A stretch of 64,000 nucleotides of DNA from JAUUZQ01 sp964538375 (GTDB taxonomy: Bacteria > Bacteroidota > Bacteroidia > Bacteroidales > GCA-2748055). The notes below the pieces were generated by a model that was not told the origin of the DNA, did no database searches, and was given only the letters and a program-made list of their open reading frames with translations. Both the position numbers and the translations under genes were made by a program. Of the stretch, positions 54,865 through 64,000 are shown piece after piece; the first letter of the stretch is position 1, and each line of letters begins with the position of its first letter. The stretch lies in the NCBI GenBank assembly GCA_964538375.1, contig CAZIFQ010000001.1, positions 186,001 through 250,000 on the forward strand, written 5' to 3'.

Positions 54865-56402
54865 TATTTTGTAATTACATAAGTAGTTATGGATAAAGGT
54901 GCAAGATCTATTTCATCGCTCACTTTTTGTACTCCAATAAGTTTTAATTCTTCAGTGTCAGAAGTGCGATAGATTTTCATAGACTTATCTTTCCAATCAT
55001 CACCAATATTTAAAGAACTTGTATATTCCCAATTGTTATAATTGATCATCACGACAACAATTTTATCATTTGCCTCTGAGGCGAAAGCTGAGGTCATAAC
55101 CCGGCTATAAGTATAATTGTCAGTGTTGGTTTTTCCAAATAGCTGAGAAGTGTTCACCCGATACATCCCCTTGTCAATAAAACGAGAATAATTACCCAAA
55201 GCATAAAGCATTTTTGAGGTGTAGATATGGCCATCTGTTTCTGATTTATCAATATATATCAAGCCATCCTTGTAATCGTATGGGCTAACTGCCAACCACC
55301 ATTGCCACGCTGAGGCATTGGCAACAGTCAAATCATAATGAATCACGCGCGCCATGTATAGCGCCGGAGATATCCCCAAATCCCTGCCATTGCCCTGTAT
55401 CTCTTCATAATTCATTATGCAAAACTCTGTCATTGCATAACCATTTACAGATGAAGTGGATTCTATTTTATCCCAAAGGGCTACTCTTTGAGGAATAAGC
55501 TCGCTTTGATCTGTACTCCAATAGCTATGCCCTGCTATGTTATGTGAAATATTTGACAAATTCGAAAGCGTGTTGTTACCAGCACCATAAAACTCTTCAA
55601 TCTGGTTGTCTTTGGAGCTTTTATCTGTATTATCATCATACAGATATTCAATATTGCCCGCTTCTGTCAATTCTATCCTGGTGCTTATATTCGCCTCTAA
55701 CAGTTTCGCGCTAATACTGTTGGTCAATTTGCTTATTTCTCCATTCTCATATGGGCAACCTTCCTGCCCTCCATTCCAATCCCACTGTGGTTCATTTAAT
55801 GGACTTATCAGGTCAAAATCTATTTCTTCTTCATGCTTAAAATGCTCCAGGACCTTAACTAAGAAATCTGAATAATCATCATATTTTTCCTCAGCAAGGT
55901 TAGAAATGCCTGCAAGGGAAGTGTTTGCTTTTCCATTCTTAGTAAGTTGAACAGGAGGACTGTTTACAAATGCGATAAAATTCTTCACACCTCTTTCCTT
56001 AGCCGCCTGAAGAAACCAACGCTGACCGCTTTGTTGATTCCAATCATAAATACCGTCATTTTGCAAAAAACCTTCTGTTCTACGCCATTCGTCCCCTATG
56101 TTGCTTTGGTTTCCTTGTGACATTGAACCAGCACCAACATTGAATCGCCAGGTATTAAGCCCAATACCTCTTGGTTTTTCAAGCTCGTCCATTTCCCTGG
56201 AAAACAACAAGGTGGCTATCTTATTGCGCTTCTCATCAGGCCAGTTGCCTACATACTGAACAGACCAGGCATCTGAGGCTCCAAAGCCTTCAATCTCCTG
56301 GAAACGCTGTGTAAGGTCAATGAATACAAGGCCTTCATCCGGTAGATCATTACCTGAAGGGGGTTTATCTCTACAGGCTACTCCAAAAAGTATCGCCAGC
56401 AA
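54864..56402 (-). CDS. Glycoside hydrolase family 30 (GH30_2-type) lipoprotein
   Basis: Retaining endo- or exo-glycosidase of the GH30 O-glycosyl hydrolase group that includes fungal endo-beta-1,6-galactanases. It shows FQEIEGFGASDAWSVQYVG, the acid/base Glu204 in ISPLNEPQWDWNGGQEGC and the nucleophile Glu326 in GYAMTEFCIM (numbering from TTG 56402). Lipobox LFGVAC points to surface anchoring. The given TTG start leaves only nine residues before the cysteine and no basic residue; the open frame upstream has no ATG, GTG or TTG but has ATC ATT CGA at 56432-56424, which would give IRYTIHIIFLLAILFGVAC. Start uncertain. Confidence 0.88.
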   Translation of the reverse strand: MLAILFGVACRDKPPSGNDLPDEGLVFIDLTQRFQEIEGFGASDAWSVQYVGNWPDEKRNKIATLLFSREMDELEKPRGIGLNTWRFNVGAGSMSQGNQSNIGDEWRRTEGFLQNDGIYDWNQQSGQRWFLQAAKERGVKNFIAFVNSPPVQLTKNGKANTSLAGISNLAEEKYDDYSDFLVKVLEHFKHEEEIDFDLISPLNEPQWDWNGGQEGCPYENGEISKLTNSISAKLLEANISTRIELTEAGNIEYLYDDNTDKSSKDNQIEEFYGAGNNTLSNLSNISHNIAGHSYWSTDQSELIPQRVALWDKIESTSSVNGYAMTEFCIMNYEEIQGNGRDLGISPALYMARVIHYDLTVANASAWQWWLAVSPYDYKDGLIYIDKSETDGHIYTSKMLYALGNYSRFIDKGMYRVNTSQLFGKTNTDNYTYSRVMTSAFASEANDKIVVVMINYNNWEYTSSLNIGDDWKDKSMKIYRTSDTEELKLIGVQKVSDEIDLAPLSITTYVITK

Positions 56403-56455
56403 AAATATGATATGAATTGTATATCGAATGATGTTTTCCTGTACTTAATTGTTAA

Positions 56456-58036
56456 TTAATAATTGGGATTTTGCTCCAGCACAATACCTTCTCCTTCGGA
56501 GAGGTCTATTTGACTTTGAGGAATTGGGAATACCATGTGTTTTTCAGGATCAAAAAGTTCTCCCGTGGGATTTTTCGCATCAAAATCTGTATTATGGTTC
56601 ATATTGTAGTCTACGAAGGCTTCCAATGCTTCAGTAAGCTTGCCTGTCCTTTTCAGGTCATAGAAACGCTCTCCCTCCATGGCCATTTCCAGACGTCTCT
56701 CCAGGTAAAGTTCTTTTAATAGTGCAGCACCAGAGGTAGCTATTTTCTCAGAATCCTTATTGTCCCAGGCTCTCATTCTTACCTTATTGGCATACTGACG
56801 GGCTTTGTCCTCGTCTCCTTCGTGATATGCAGCTTCGGCGGCCAGCAGTAACAAATCGGCATAGCGCAAATATTTGAAGTTTCCTATATCACTTGACCAG
56901 CCGTTTCGAACATCATTGCTGGAGAACATCTTGCGGGAAATACGTGCGGATGGATTTTCTTCCGTATCAGGAACCCCATCTTCAAACACATTATATGGAG
57001 ATCCACTCGGGTCAAGGTTGCCATCCATGTTTCTTTTTTCTCCATGCCTGATTATAGTAAAAGGTCTTCGTGGATCTTCAGTGGTTCCATCCTTTCCAAT
57101 ATATGCATTATCAAGATGGCTTGTTGGTGTATTAAAACCCCATCCGGATTCGATCGCATTATCGCTATTACGACTTAGCGTCATCAATGCAAATGTAGAG
57201 CCCAACCAGTATGCAATGTCATTGGAGGTTTGAAGTTCAAAAATGGACTCTCTGCAATTGCGAATAGAATTATCCCAGACGACCTCCAGTGGTTCCAGGG
57301 TATATTCTCCTGAAGCGATAACCGTATCTGCCATTGCCAATGCCTCTTTCCATTTATCCTGATACACATATACCTTCGTTAAAAGCGTCCTTGCCATTCC
57401 TTCAGTTATTCTTCCTTCTTCCTCGCTGGCTTGATTGCTTTTCATCGGCAAATAAGGAATCGCTTCTTTCAAATCCTTTTCGATGAATTCCCAGGTTTCC
57501 TCTATTGTACTCCGCTGAAGTTTCCCGTCAGCCTCTGTCGAAGCATGATCCAGCAAAATCACCCCTCCATAAGAGCGAGCCAATCCATAATACTGATATG
57601 CCCTTAAAGATTTTGCTTCAGCCACCACTTTATTAATGAAGGCCTGGTCATCGATCTCTGCGGAAAGAGGAACCCTGTCAATTACTAAATTGGCATTATA
57701 TATTCCTTTGTATGTATATATCCAATTATCGCCTATATGATTATTAAGCGGCGTGATTTCAAATTCTCCGATCCTGGTCCAATCAGGCAAATCCCACCAT
57801 CCAACATATGAATTGTCAGACATCACATCACCAAAAGTATAGGATACATCTTTATAGTACCAATCGTCACCGCTTAGCCAGTAATATGCTGCCATTAAGC
57901 CTTTTTCAGCTTCCGATTCGTTTGTGAAAAATGTTTCGATGGTTTGACCTCCAAGTGGCGGGTTATCCAGAAAATCGTCACAGCCACACACGACAATGAT
58001 CAAAGCGACTGTTATATATTTTAAAAAGTTTTTCAT
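56456..58036 (-). CDS. susD: SusD/RagB-family glycan-binding lipoprotein
   Basis: Surface lipoprotein of 526 residues that captures oligosaccharides and forms the lid on SusC. Signal MKNFLKYITVALIIVVCGC gives Cys19 (lipobox VVCGC). TPR-like helical core with IYNANLVIDRVPL, EAKSLRAYQYYGLARSYGGV and the C-terminal block LYLERRLEMAMEGERFYDLK, VFPIPQSQIDLS, both characteristic of SusD. It follows SusC by 33 nt and precedes GH30 by about 27-53 nt depending on the GH30 start. Confidence 0.95.
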   Translation of the reverse strand: MKNFLKYITVALIIVVCGCDDFLDNPPLGGQTIETFFTNESEAEKGLMAAYYWLSGDDWYYKDVSYTFGDVMSDNSYVGWWDLPDWTRIGEFEITPLNNHIGDNWIYTYKGIYNANLVIDRVPLSAEIDDQAFINKVVAEAKSLRAYQYYGLARSYGGVILLDHASTEADGKLQRSTIEETWEFIEKDLKEAIPYLPMKSNQASEEEGRITEGMARTLLTKVYVYQDKWKEALAMADTVIASGEYTLEPLEVVWDNSIRNCRESIFELQTSNDIAYWLGSTFALMTLSRNSDNAIESGWGFNTPTSHLDNAYIGKDGTTEDPRRPFTIIRHGEKRNMDGNLDPSGSPYNVFEDGVPDTEENPSARISRKMFSSNDVRNGWSSDIGNFKYLRYADLLLLAAEAAYHEGDEDKARQYANKVRMRAWDNKDSEKIATSGAALLKELYLERRLEMAMEGERFYDLKRTGKLTEALEAFVDYNMNHNTDFDAKNPTGELFDPEKHMVFPIPQSQIDLSEGEGIVLEQNPNY

Positions 58037-58069
58037 CTTCTTTGATTTATAATTTCTTAATTCAATGCA

Positions 58070-61000
58070 CTAAAATGAAAGTCTTACACCAGCCATGATT
58101 GTTCTCGGTGTTGGGTAATCTCCCCAATCAATACCCCTGTCAAACAGGCCCCATGAACCGCCACTCAGATCAGGATCCATACCTTTGTAGTGTGACAATG
58201 TGAACAGGTTTTGTGCAGTTATATACAGTCGTATACTACTAATATCCAATACATTGTTCAATGTGTAACCTAGTTGGATGTTCTGCATTCTCAGGAATGA
58301 ACCATTCTCAATGTACTGGGATGAAAAACGCTGGAAGTTGGCCAGTTCACTCGCCTTGGATAAACGTGGATATTCATTCGTTGAGTTTTCACCATTCCAG
58401 GCCCTGTATCCGGCTCCTGCCTGAAGATTGGAATTTCCCCTGTTACCATTGTAGGTATACCAACCCATTCCGTTGACAATATCATTGCCTAATGTTCCCT
58501 GGAGTGTTGTGGTGATATCAAAGGCTTTATAGCGTGCAGTGAGGGTTAGCCCGTAATAGAGATCAGGTGTAGGATCTCCTATGTACTTTACATCCTCAGC
58601 TGTTATCTTTCCATCGCCGGTGAGATCAGCGTAGATGACATCACCTGGTTTGGCGCCTGGCTGAATCAAATTTCCGAAATCATCGGCGTGATTGTTAATT
58701 TCCGTTTCATTCTGGAAGATGCCGAGCATCTCAAATCCATAAAACTGACTAACGCCTTCTCCTTCTTCTGTTCTGGTAATATATCCAAGGCGATCCCAAA
58801 TGCCGTTAATAATTTGACCTGGATTAGCCATTTTTTCAACTTTAGCTTTTGATCTAGTTAGGTTGGTGGATGCACTAAATGTCCAGTTGTTTTTTCTCAT
58901 AGAATAGGAGACAGTTGCATCCCATCCTTTCGTCCGGATTCCTCCGATATTTGACCAAATAGTTCCATCTGTACCACCAATACTGTAGGAGGGATATCCT
59001 AAATGATGAGGAACTGTTTTTTCCATAAGCATATCAGAAGTCAACCTGTCGAAAACATCAAATGTCACTGATATTCCGCTCAGCACCTTCAGATCCACCC
59101 CTATGTTTCGATCAGCAACGGTCTCCCATATTAAATCGGGATTACCAATCTGTTCTGGTTCTGCTCCTGGCCTTCGATCTCCATTAGGACCTGTGATATA
59201 ATCTCTGTATTGAGATCTAAGTACAGTAAGTTTGGCTTCGTTGGATATGTTCTGGTTACCGATCAGACCCCAACCACCTCTTATTTTTAAACTATTTAAC
59301 CAATCTGCATTTGCCATGAATTCTTCGTTTGCTATATTCCATCCTGCAGAAAACGATGGAAAATATCCCCACTGATTATTTTTCGAAAATCGTGATGAGG
59401 CATCAGCCCTGAAATTTATTGTGGCAAAGTAGCGCTCGCCATAAGAGTAGGTCGCACGGCCAAAAAAGGATACCAGCGAACTTATTTCATCTGCTCCGCT
59501 TGTTCTGTAACCATCAACAGCAGCATCCAGGTAACGTAATTCATATGTATTGTGTGGCACTTCATTTCCAGAACCCTGTAATTTCTCGTGTCTATCTCTT
59601 TCGATAGAATTTCCTGCCATAACAGAGAAATTATGTACACCAATTTCACGTTTAAATGTGAGGGTATTGTTCCAGGAATAATTGAACCTCATATTATGTT
59701 CCCTGCTTACGGATGCTGAAGGATTATTATCACTCGCCTCAATGAAGTACTTTGGAGAAAAGGAATTGCTTTGCCACAAACTATAATAGAAACTGTATTG
59801 TGATTTAAAGGTTAATCCCTTAAGGATCTTCCAGTTTAGTGAGGTATTTGAGAAGGTTTTCAGGTTATTATATTCCTGATCATTTCGGGCAATGCGGGCC
59901 ACAAGATTTGGAACATCTGCACTTGTGGCCTTGTAAATACTGTATTCATTTTTTCCTGCTCTTTGGTCAACAGGAAGATATACTTCATCAGTTGGCAAAA
60001 GGCGCATTGCATCCCAGGGTTCGCTTCCTGCTCCCGGGTGCTGCGTTGAATGCGTGAAAATAAAGGAATGATCTATGCTGATCTTATCACTCAAATCCAT
60101 TGACAGACCCATTCGGGCATTCAGCTGTTCATAGTCTTTTCCCTTGATGATTCCATCCTGTGAAAAATAGCTTCCGCTAAAATTATATTTTACTTTATTC
60201 TCTGCTCCATTGATACCAAGAGAATAGTTTTGAATTAATGCAGGATCGTTGCGTACTTCATCAAACCAATTTGTATTGGTTGTAACCGGAATTGGTTCAT
60301 CTAAGCCATTGTACTGAGCCATTGCATATTCGAATTCAGTGGCATCAGCTAACAAAGGATCTCTTGCGAACGACTGAAATCCGGTTTTTGCTTCGGCAGT
60401 GATAGATAAGCCCTCTCTATTTCCCTTAACTGTGGTAACAAGGATCACACCATTAGAACCCCTCGAACCATAAATGGCTGCTGCAGATGCATCTTTTAAA
60501 ATCTGCACATCAGCAATATCATTGGGAGTAAGGAAAGTTATATCTGTCACCGGTGCGCCATCAACCACATAAAGCGGTGTGTTGTTATTAAAGGTGCTTA
60601 TACCCCGGATCATTATAATTGGAGAATCCCCTGGATTCATCCCTGATTGTGAGACCTGGACACCACTCACCCTGCCCTGCAGGGAAGAGATTAAGTTACT
60701 GGTTGTCATTTTTTGCAATTCCTCCCCTTTGGTTGAGGAAATGGCTGCAGTAATGGCAGACCTCTCTTGTGTACCGTATCCAACAACAACCAGCTCATCA
60801 AGAAGCACGTTGTCTGGAACCATTTGGACATTTATTGTATTCTCACTACCCACAGCAATATCTTGATTTTCATATCCCATATAAGAGAAGGTAAGTACAT
60901 CCCCTACCTCTGCCTGGATAAGGTACTTGCCGTTTTGATCAGATATGGTCCCTGTAAGGGTGCCTTTTACAATAATGTTTACGCCAGGTATTGTAGCATT

Positions 61001-61099
61001 TGTTTCATCTACAACAGAACCTGAAATATTTTGACCCAATGCATAAGCTCCTCCTGCAAGAAAAAGCAGCAGCAAAGTAATACGTGTAAAACTTTTCAT
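58070..61099 (-). CDS. susC: SusC/RagA-family TonB-linked outer-membrane transporter
   Basis: Imports glycan fragments through the outer membrane with SusD. The 1009 residues (start ATG 61099, MKSFTRITLLLLFLAGGAYA) comprise a signal peptide, a carboxypeptidase-like sandwich (SGSVVDETNATIPGVNIIVK), the plug (LDELVVVGYGTQERSAITA, LVTTVKGN after DVQILKDASAAAIYGSRG) and the large barrel. The VVVGYGTQ and LKDASAAAIYGSRG boxes are diagnostic for SusC. The gap of 106 nt to the SusE/F-like gene could hold a processing or internal promoter site; none is obvious. Confidence 0.96.
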   Translation of the reverse strand: MKSFTRITLLLLFLAGGAYALGQNISGSVVDETNATIPGVNIIVKGTLTGTISDQNGKYLIQAEVGDVLTFSYMGYENQDIAVGSENTINVQMVPDNVLLDELVVVGYGTQERSAITAAISSTKGEELQKMTTSNLISSLQGRVSGVQVSQSGMNPGDSPIIMIRGISTFNNNTPLYVVDGAPVTDITFLTPNDIADVQILKDASAAAIYGSRGSNGVILVTTVKGNREGLSITAEAKTGFQSFARDPLLADATEFEYAMAQYNGLDEPIPVTTNTNWFDEVRNDPALIQNYSLGINGAENKVKYNFSGSYFSQDGIIKGKDYEQLNARMGLSMDLSDKISIDHSFIFTHSTQHPGAGSEPWDAMRLLPTDEVYLPVDQRAGKNEYSIYKATSADVPNLVARIARNDQEYNNLKTFSNTSLNWKILKGLTFKSQYSFYYSLWQSNSFSPKYFIEASDNNPSASVSREHNMRFNYSWNNTLTFKREIGVHNFSVMAGNSIERDRHEKLQGSGNEVPHNTYELRYLDAAVDGYRTSGADEISSLVSFFGRATYSYGERYFATINFRADASSRFSKNNQWGYFPSFSAGWNIANEEFMANADWLNSLKIRGGWGLIGNQNISNEAKLTVLRSQYRDYITGPNGDRRPGAEPEQIGNPDLIWETVADRNIGVDLKVLSGISVTFDVFDRLTSDMLMEKTVPHHLGYPSYSIGGTDGTIWSNIGGIRTKGWDATVSYSMRKNNWTFSASTNLTRSKAKVEKMANPGQIINGIWDRLGYITRTEEGEGVSQFYGFEMLGIFQNETEINNHADDFGNLIQPGAKPGDVIYADLTGDGKITAEDVKYIGDPTPDLYYGLTLTARYKAFDITTTLQGTLGNDIVNGMGWYTYNGNRGNSNLQAGAGYRAWNGENSTNEYPRLSKASELANFQRFSSQYIENGSFLRMQNIQLGYTLNNVLDISSIRLYITAQNLFTLSHYKGMDPDLSGGSWGLFDRGIDWGDYPTPRTIMAGVRLSF

Positions 61100-61205
61100 T
61101 GATATAGATATATGAAATTTAAAAAATGTCCACGAACAGAAATCTTTTGGAAAAAGACAGTCCACCCGTGGACACCAAATAATAAGCTCAGTTTATTGAG
61201 AAATA

Positions 61206-62891
61206 TTATTGCTTAACAATTTGGCAAGTCATAGGGTCAACATTGGTATCGACAGTCATTTTATACGTTCCGTCCTGATTCCAATAGTAGAAATATGAAG
61301 CCCAGCTACCATCTGCAACAATGTCAAAGGTATTGTCAGCAGCATCTTTCACATACCAATTCTCATCAATAGCATCTCCACCGAGAACACCGTATGCAGG
61401 CGCATTCCAACTCTTGGTATTTAGCAAGAAGTAGAAATATGCGCCAAGACCATCATAACCCTCACTGGATCTTACAAATGCATCTAAAAATTGAAAGGTT
61501 AGCTCAAATTTCCCAGCTTCACCAGTTATAGGTGTCATTGTAAGCGCCTTTGAATCGTCGACATACCACGAATCCGATGCGTCATTGCCCGCTGCATCGG
61601 CAATGCCATTCCCTATCACATAAATATTATCTATTGAGGCAATATAATCACCTGTCCTGGTGAATGTGTAGCTTAAGTCATTTTCACTAAAGGTTATATC
61701 ATAAATGCCTGATTGTGCAAATACAAATGGTTCAGAACTATTGCTGTTTACAATCGCTCCTGTTGGGATGTCAAGGGTATCCTTGGTGGCCCAACCATAA
61801 TTGTCTGGTGACCATGATTTCTGTCCAATAAATTTAAGTTCCGCATATTTCATCACGTTCAAACCGGTGATAGAAAACTCACCACTTGCACCTTCTGTAA
61901 GGGCAATGACATCTGTCGTCCCCCAACTCACTTCAGGATAATCAGGATAACCATTACCAGTAATAAACAATCCCTCTTCAGGTGCATCTGGAATGCTGGT
62001 CATCTTCACGTTTAGCGTGTTATCTGTAGCGTTGTAAGTTATTTTGTAGGTCCCCGGAGCATTGTAGAACAGCAATCCATTGAGATTATAAAAACCACCC
62101 TCATCTTCGTCACTTACCCATGGTGTTGGGATAGAAGCGGCTTCATGACTTATCATCTCAAAGGTATATTCAGTCGTTCCTTCAGGGTAGGCAACATAAC
62201 CGGGATAGTTTTCCCACATCACATATTCATTGTTGCCATAGGTCCACCAATCTGTATATACCAGATTCTCTGGAATGCTTGTATAGTCGACAACTGCATT
62301 CACTGGCAGCACGTCTTTTGTCTGACCAAGGATGGCCAGGGAAACACCCCATCCATCGTCACCTCCATCTCCCGCAAACACAGCATCTTCAATGGTATAA
62401 ATGTGAGATTCCGTTTCACTTTGGGTCATCAGGAAAGCAGTTGTGGGATCATACCAGTTACCTGTAGCCTCGCCTACAGTTACATTATTTGCAAATAAGT
62501 ACATGTTAACTACATCAGATATTTGAGCAACCAACGTTTTGCTGGCAGTTCCATTATCTGAACCTGTTGCAGATATGATAATATCGTAAGATGATTCATC
62601 CAGGCTTGAGGGAATATTAAAGGCATACTCTAAATCATATTCAGTTGGATAGGGCTCATCTAAATTAATAGTCCGATTCAGACTAAATGCTGCTTGTTCC
62701 ACTGAGACCGACATGATCCCTTCTGGATGTGTAATTGTTGCATTGATCGTGTCAGATCCCCCTTTGAACACCACCAGGGTTTCCTGATCTAAGGTGATGG
62801 TTGGAGGTATTTCTTCTTTAACACATGAAAAAAAACCTATTCCAACAATGACTAAGACCAGAATTAACGGTAAGTGAATTAATTTTTTCAT
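61206..62891 (-). CDS. SusE/SusF-like outer-membrane glycan-binding lipoprotein
   Basis: A 561-residue lipoprotein (lipobox GIGFFSC, Cys23) made of repeated beta-sandwich domains: an N-terminal SusE-like domain (ITLDQETLVVFKGGSDTI), then three similar carbohydrate-binding-like units beginning NMYLFANNVTVGEATG, LFITGNGYPDYPEVSWG and NIYVIGNGIADAAGNDA. The GNG...W pattern resembles starch-binding SusE/SusF units. It should bind the PUL polysaccharide at the cell surface. It is the first gene of the leftward operon, before susC, whereas the usual place is after susD. Confidence 0.8.
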   Translation of the reverse strand: MKKLIHLPLILVLVIVGIGFFSCVKEEIPPTITLDQETLVVFKGGSDTINATITHPEGIMSVSVEQAAFSLNRTINLDEPYPTEYDLEYAFNIPSSLDESSYDIIISATGSDNGTASKTLVAQISDVVNMYLFANNVTVGEATGNWYDPTTAFLMTQSETESHIYTIEDAVFAGDGGDDGWGVSLAILGQTKDVLPVNAVVDYTSIPENLVYTDWWTYGNNEYVMWENYPGYVAYPEGTTEYTFEMISHEAASIPTPWVSDEDEGGFYNLNGLLFYNAPGTYKITYNATDNTLNVKMTSIPDAPEEGLFITGNGYPDYPEVSWGTTDVIALTEGASGEFSITGLNVMKYAELKFIGQKSWSPDNYGWATKDTLDIPTGAIVNSNSSEPFVFAQSGIYDITFSENDLSYTFTRTGDYIASIDNIYVIGNGIADAAGNDASDSWYVDDSKALTMTPITGEAGKFELTFQFLDAFVRSSEGYDGLGAYFYFLLNTKSWNAPAYGVLGGDAIDENWYVKDAADNTFDIVADGSWASYFYYWNQDGTYKMTVDTNVDPMTCQIVKQ

Positions 62892-62999
62892 GAAATCAAT
62901 TATTTAGTTAAATAAATATAAATTACTTCGTATATCTTTATATTTTAGATATATGCGATTGTTCATAAACAAAAATAAACGAATTGGAGAATTTCCGTT

Positions 63000-64000
63000 A
63001 TGAATATTTCACACGTCATTCTTAAATTTTCATCAAAGATATTTTACCAGTTTATAGGGTTTCTGGTAACAATTTCTCTCTGTCTGTTATTTTCAGAAGC
63101 TGAATGTTCTGTAAATAAAATTGACTTTCGCAGAATTACCAGTAACAGTGGTTTGTCATCAGAAGAGATAAGAAATATATTTCAGGACAGTGAAGGGTAT
63201 ATGTGGTTTCTTACCCTTGAAGGATTGAATAAATATGATGGATATAATGTTACGGTGTTCAAAAAAAATTCAGGTGATATTAATTTCCCCACCTCAGCTT
63301 TTGAATGTGTGTGTGAAGATTCCTTAAGCAGAATCTGGCTGGGAACCGCAGAGCTAGGAATTGTGATATTTGACAAAAAAAGCAACAATGTTCTTAGTTT
63401 TGAAGATATTTCAACTACCGGACGACTTCCCGAGAAGAGTATTCGTTCCCTGATGTATGATAGGAACAATAATGTCTGGATTGGAACAGAGAACGGATTA
63501 TATATGTACAACATATCTGAGGATAGTCTTACATATTATAATCTTGTGAATCTTGATTCCCCAAGCCCTGAATGGTGTATTATAGAGGATATCCTGGAGG
63601 ACAATAAGGGCAATATCTGGATAGCGACATGGAATGAAGGCTTGTTCCTTTTTGATCATTCTGACAAAACCTTCCGAAACTTCCAACTGTTTGATGCTGA
63701 AAAGAGCAACGACCAGAATAACCAAATCAAATCTCTCTTTCAGGATAAGTTTGGATTTGTGTGGGTTGGAACCTGGGAGGATGGCTTGTATAAAACGGTA
63801 TATCAACATGGGGAAGTCTTAATTAACAGCACATTTTTATTTAGTAAATCTGAAACGCAAAGTATAATTGGAAATATTATCTATTCCATCAATCAGGATA
63901 TGAATGGTAGTATTTGGATCGGAACCCCTTATGGACTTTCAATTATTGAAAATCCATACTCTCCAAAAAAAATATTTCATCGTTATAAATATCAGTATGA
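63000..64000 (+). CDS. Two-component propeller sensor (HTCS-type), 3' end cut by window
   Basis: Open frame from ATG 63000 to the window end, 333 residues, preceded by GGAGA at about the right distance. A hydrophobic start (FYQFIGFLVTISLCLLFSE) is followed by two-component-regulator propeller repeats: ITSNSGLSSEEIRNIFQDSE, YMWFLTLEGLNKYDG, RIWLGTAELGIVIFD, NVWIGTENGLYMYN, NIWIATWNEGLFLFD, FVWVGTWEDGLYKT, SIWIGTPYGLSIIE. This is the sensor part of hybrid two-component systems (or related sensor kinases) that govern PULs. It is divergent from the PUL operon, so it very likely regulates it. The kinase and DNA-binding parts lie beyond the window. Confidence 0.9.
   Translation, partial: MNISHVILKFSSKIFYQFIGFLVTISLCLLFSEAECSVNKIDFRRITSNSGLSSEEIRNIFQDSEGYMWFLTLEGLNKYDGYNVTVFKKNSGDINFPTSAFECVCEDSLSRIWLGTAELGIVIFDKKSNNVLSFEDISTTGRLPEKSIRSLMYDRNNNVWIGTENGLYMYNISEDSLTYYNLVNLDSPSPEWCIIEDILEDNKGNIWIATWNEGLFLFDHSDKTFRNFQLFDAEKSNDQNNQIKSLFQDKFGFVWVGTWEDGLYKTVYQHGEVLINSTFLFSKSETQSIIGNIIYSINQDMNGSIWIGTPYGLSIIENPYSPKKIFHRYKYQY

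Noticed and set aside
1..64000. CRISPR arrays, transposases, phage genes, rRNA
   Set aside because: No regularly spaced repeats, no transposase or integrase frame, and no rRNA sequence was seen.

Overview
The window reads as chromosomal DNA of a Bacteroidota bacterium. The signs are a SusC/SusD-type polysaccharide utilization locus (PUL), many outer-membrane TonB-dependent receptors, two proteins with type IX secretion (T9SS) C-terminal sorting domains, promoters matching the Bacteroidota pattern TTTG-N19-20-TAnnTTTG, and a DUF4249/receptor pair. A 1417-residue 2-hydroxyacyl-CoA-dehydratase-type activase suggests an at least partly anaerobic life. Genus and species cannot be told from the sequence. 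There is no phage, transposase, CRISPR array, rRNA operon or plasmid function.

Layout. 1-4.8 kb: the 3' end of an FtsX/MacB-like ABC permease, its ATPase and a beta-barrel protein, then D-aminoacyl-tRNA deacylase, a broken MazG-like gene and deoxyribose-phosphate aldolase. 4.9-9.1 kb: a TPR protein, a DUF4395 membrane protein, a 45-codon relic of an ABC permease and a family 2 glycosyltransferase. 9.3-18.5 kb: a tripartite RND efflux operon (adaptor, pump, TolC-like channel) followed by a propeller/Y_Y_Y/SpoIIE-phosphatase sensor. 18.7-28.1 kb: a T9SS-secreted serine peptidase, a coupled patatin/DNPH1-like pair, a DUF4249 lipoprotein with its TonB receptor, and a CPA2 antiporter.

28.1-45.0 kb: a gene-poor stretch with a relic, the giant activase (more GC-rich by eye than its neighbours), a HicA relic, a GH3 glucosidase, two small exported proteins, tRNA-Phe, an M16 peptidase with an O-methyltransferase, a CarH-like B12-binding MerR regulator beside an ECF sigma factor, NAD(P)HX epimerase, a VanZ-like protein, malic enzyme, and a DUF2271/T9SS protein. 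45.1-52.4 kb: tRNA-Gly and tRNA-Leu, then a stretch of relics and surface proteins (broken sugar isomerase-like gene, ion-channel relic, lipoprotein/TonB receptor pair, FadL-like porin) that ends at a decayed tRNA-Leu copy. 52.4-64 kb: the PUL, transcribed leftward as SusE/F-like, SusC, SusD, GH30, SGNH esterase, alpha/beta-hydrolase esterase, with a divergent two-component propeller sensor cut by the window end.

How it works together. The PUL should bind an acylated polysaccharide at the surface, import it through SusC/D, cut it with GH30 and strip ester groups, under control of the divergent sensor. The CarH-like regulator and sigma factor look like the light-response cassette that in many Bacteroidota precedes carotenoid genes, but no carotenoid gene is present here. 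The window is also rich in gene relics: at least five protein-gene relics or broken genes and two degenerate tRNA-Leu copies. In two of the broken genes the break can be explained by a deletion between 8-bp repeats.
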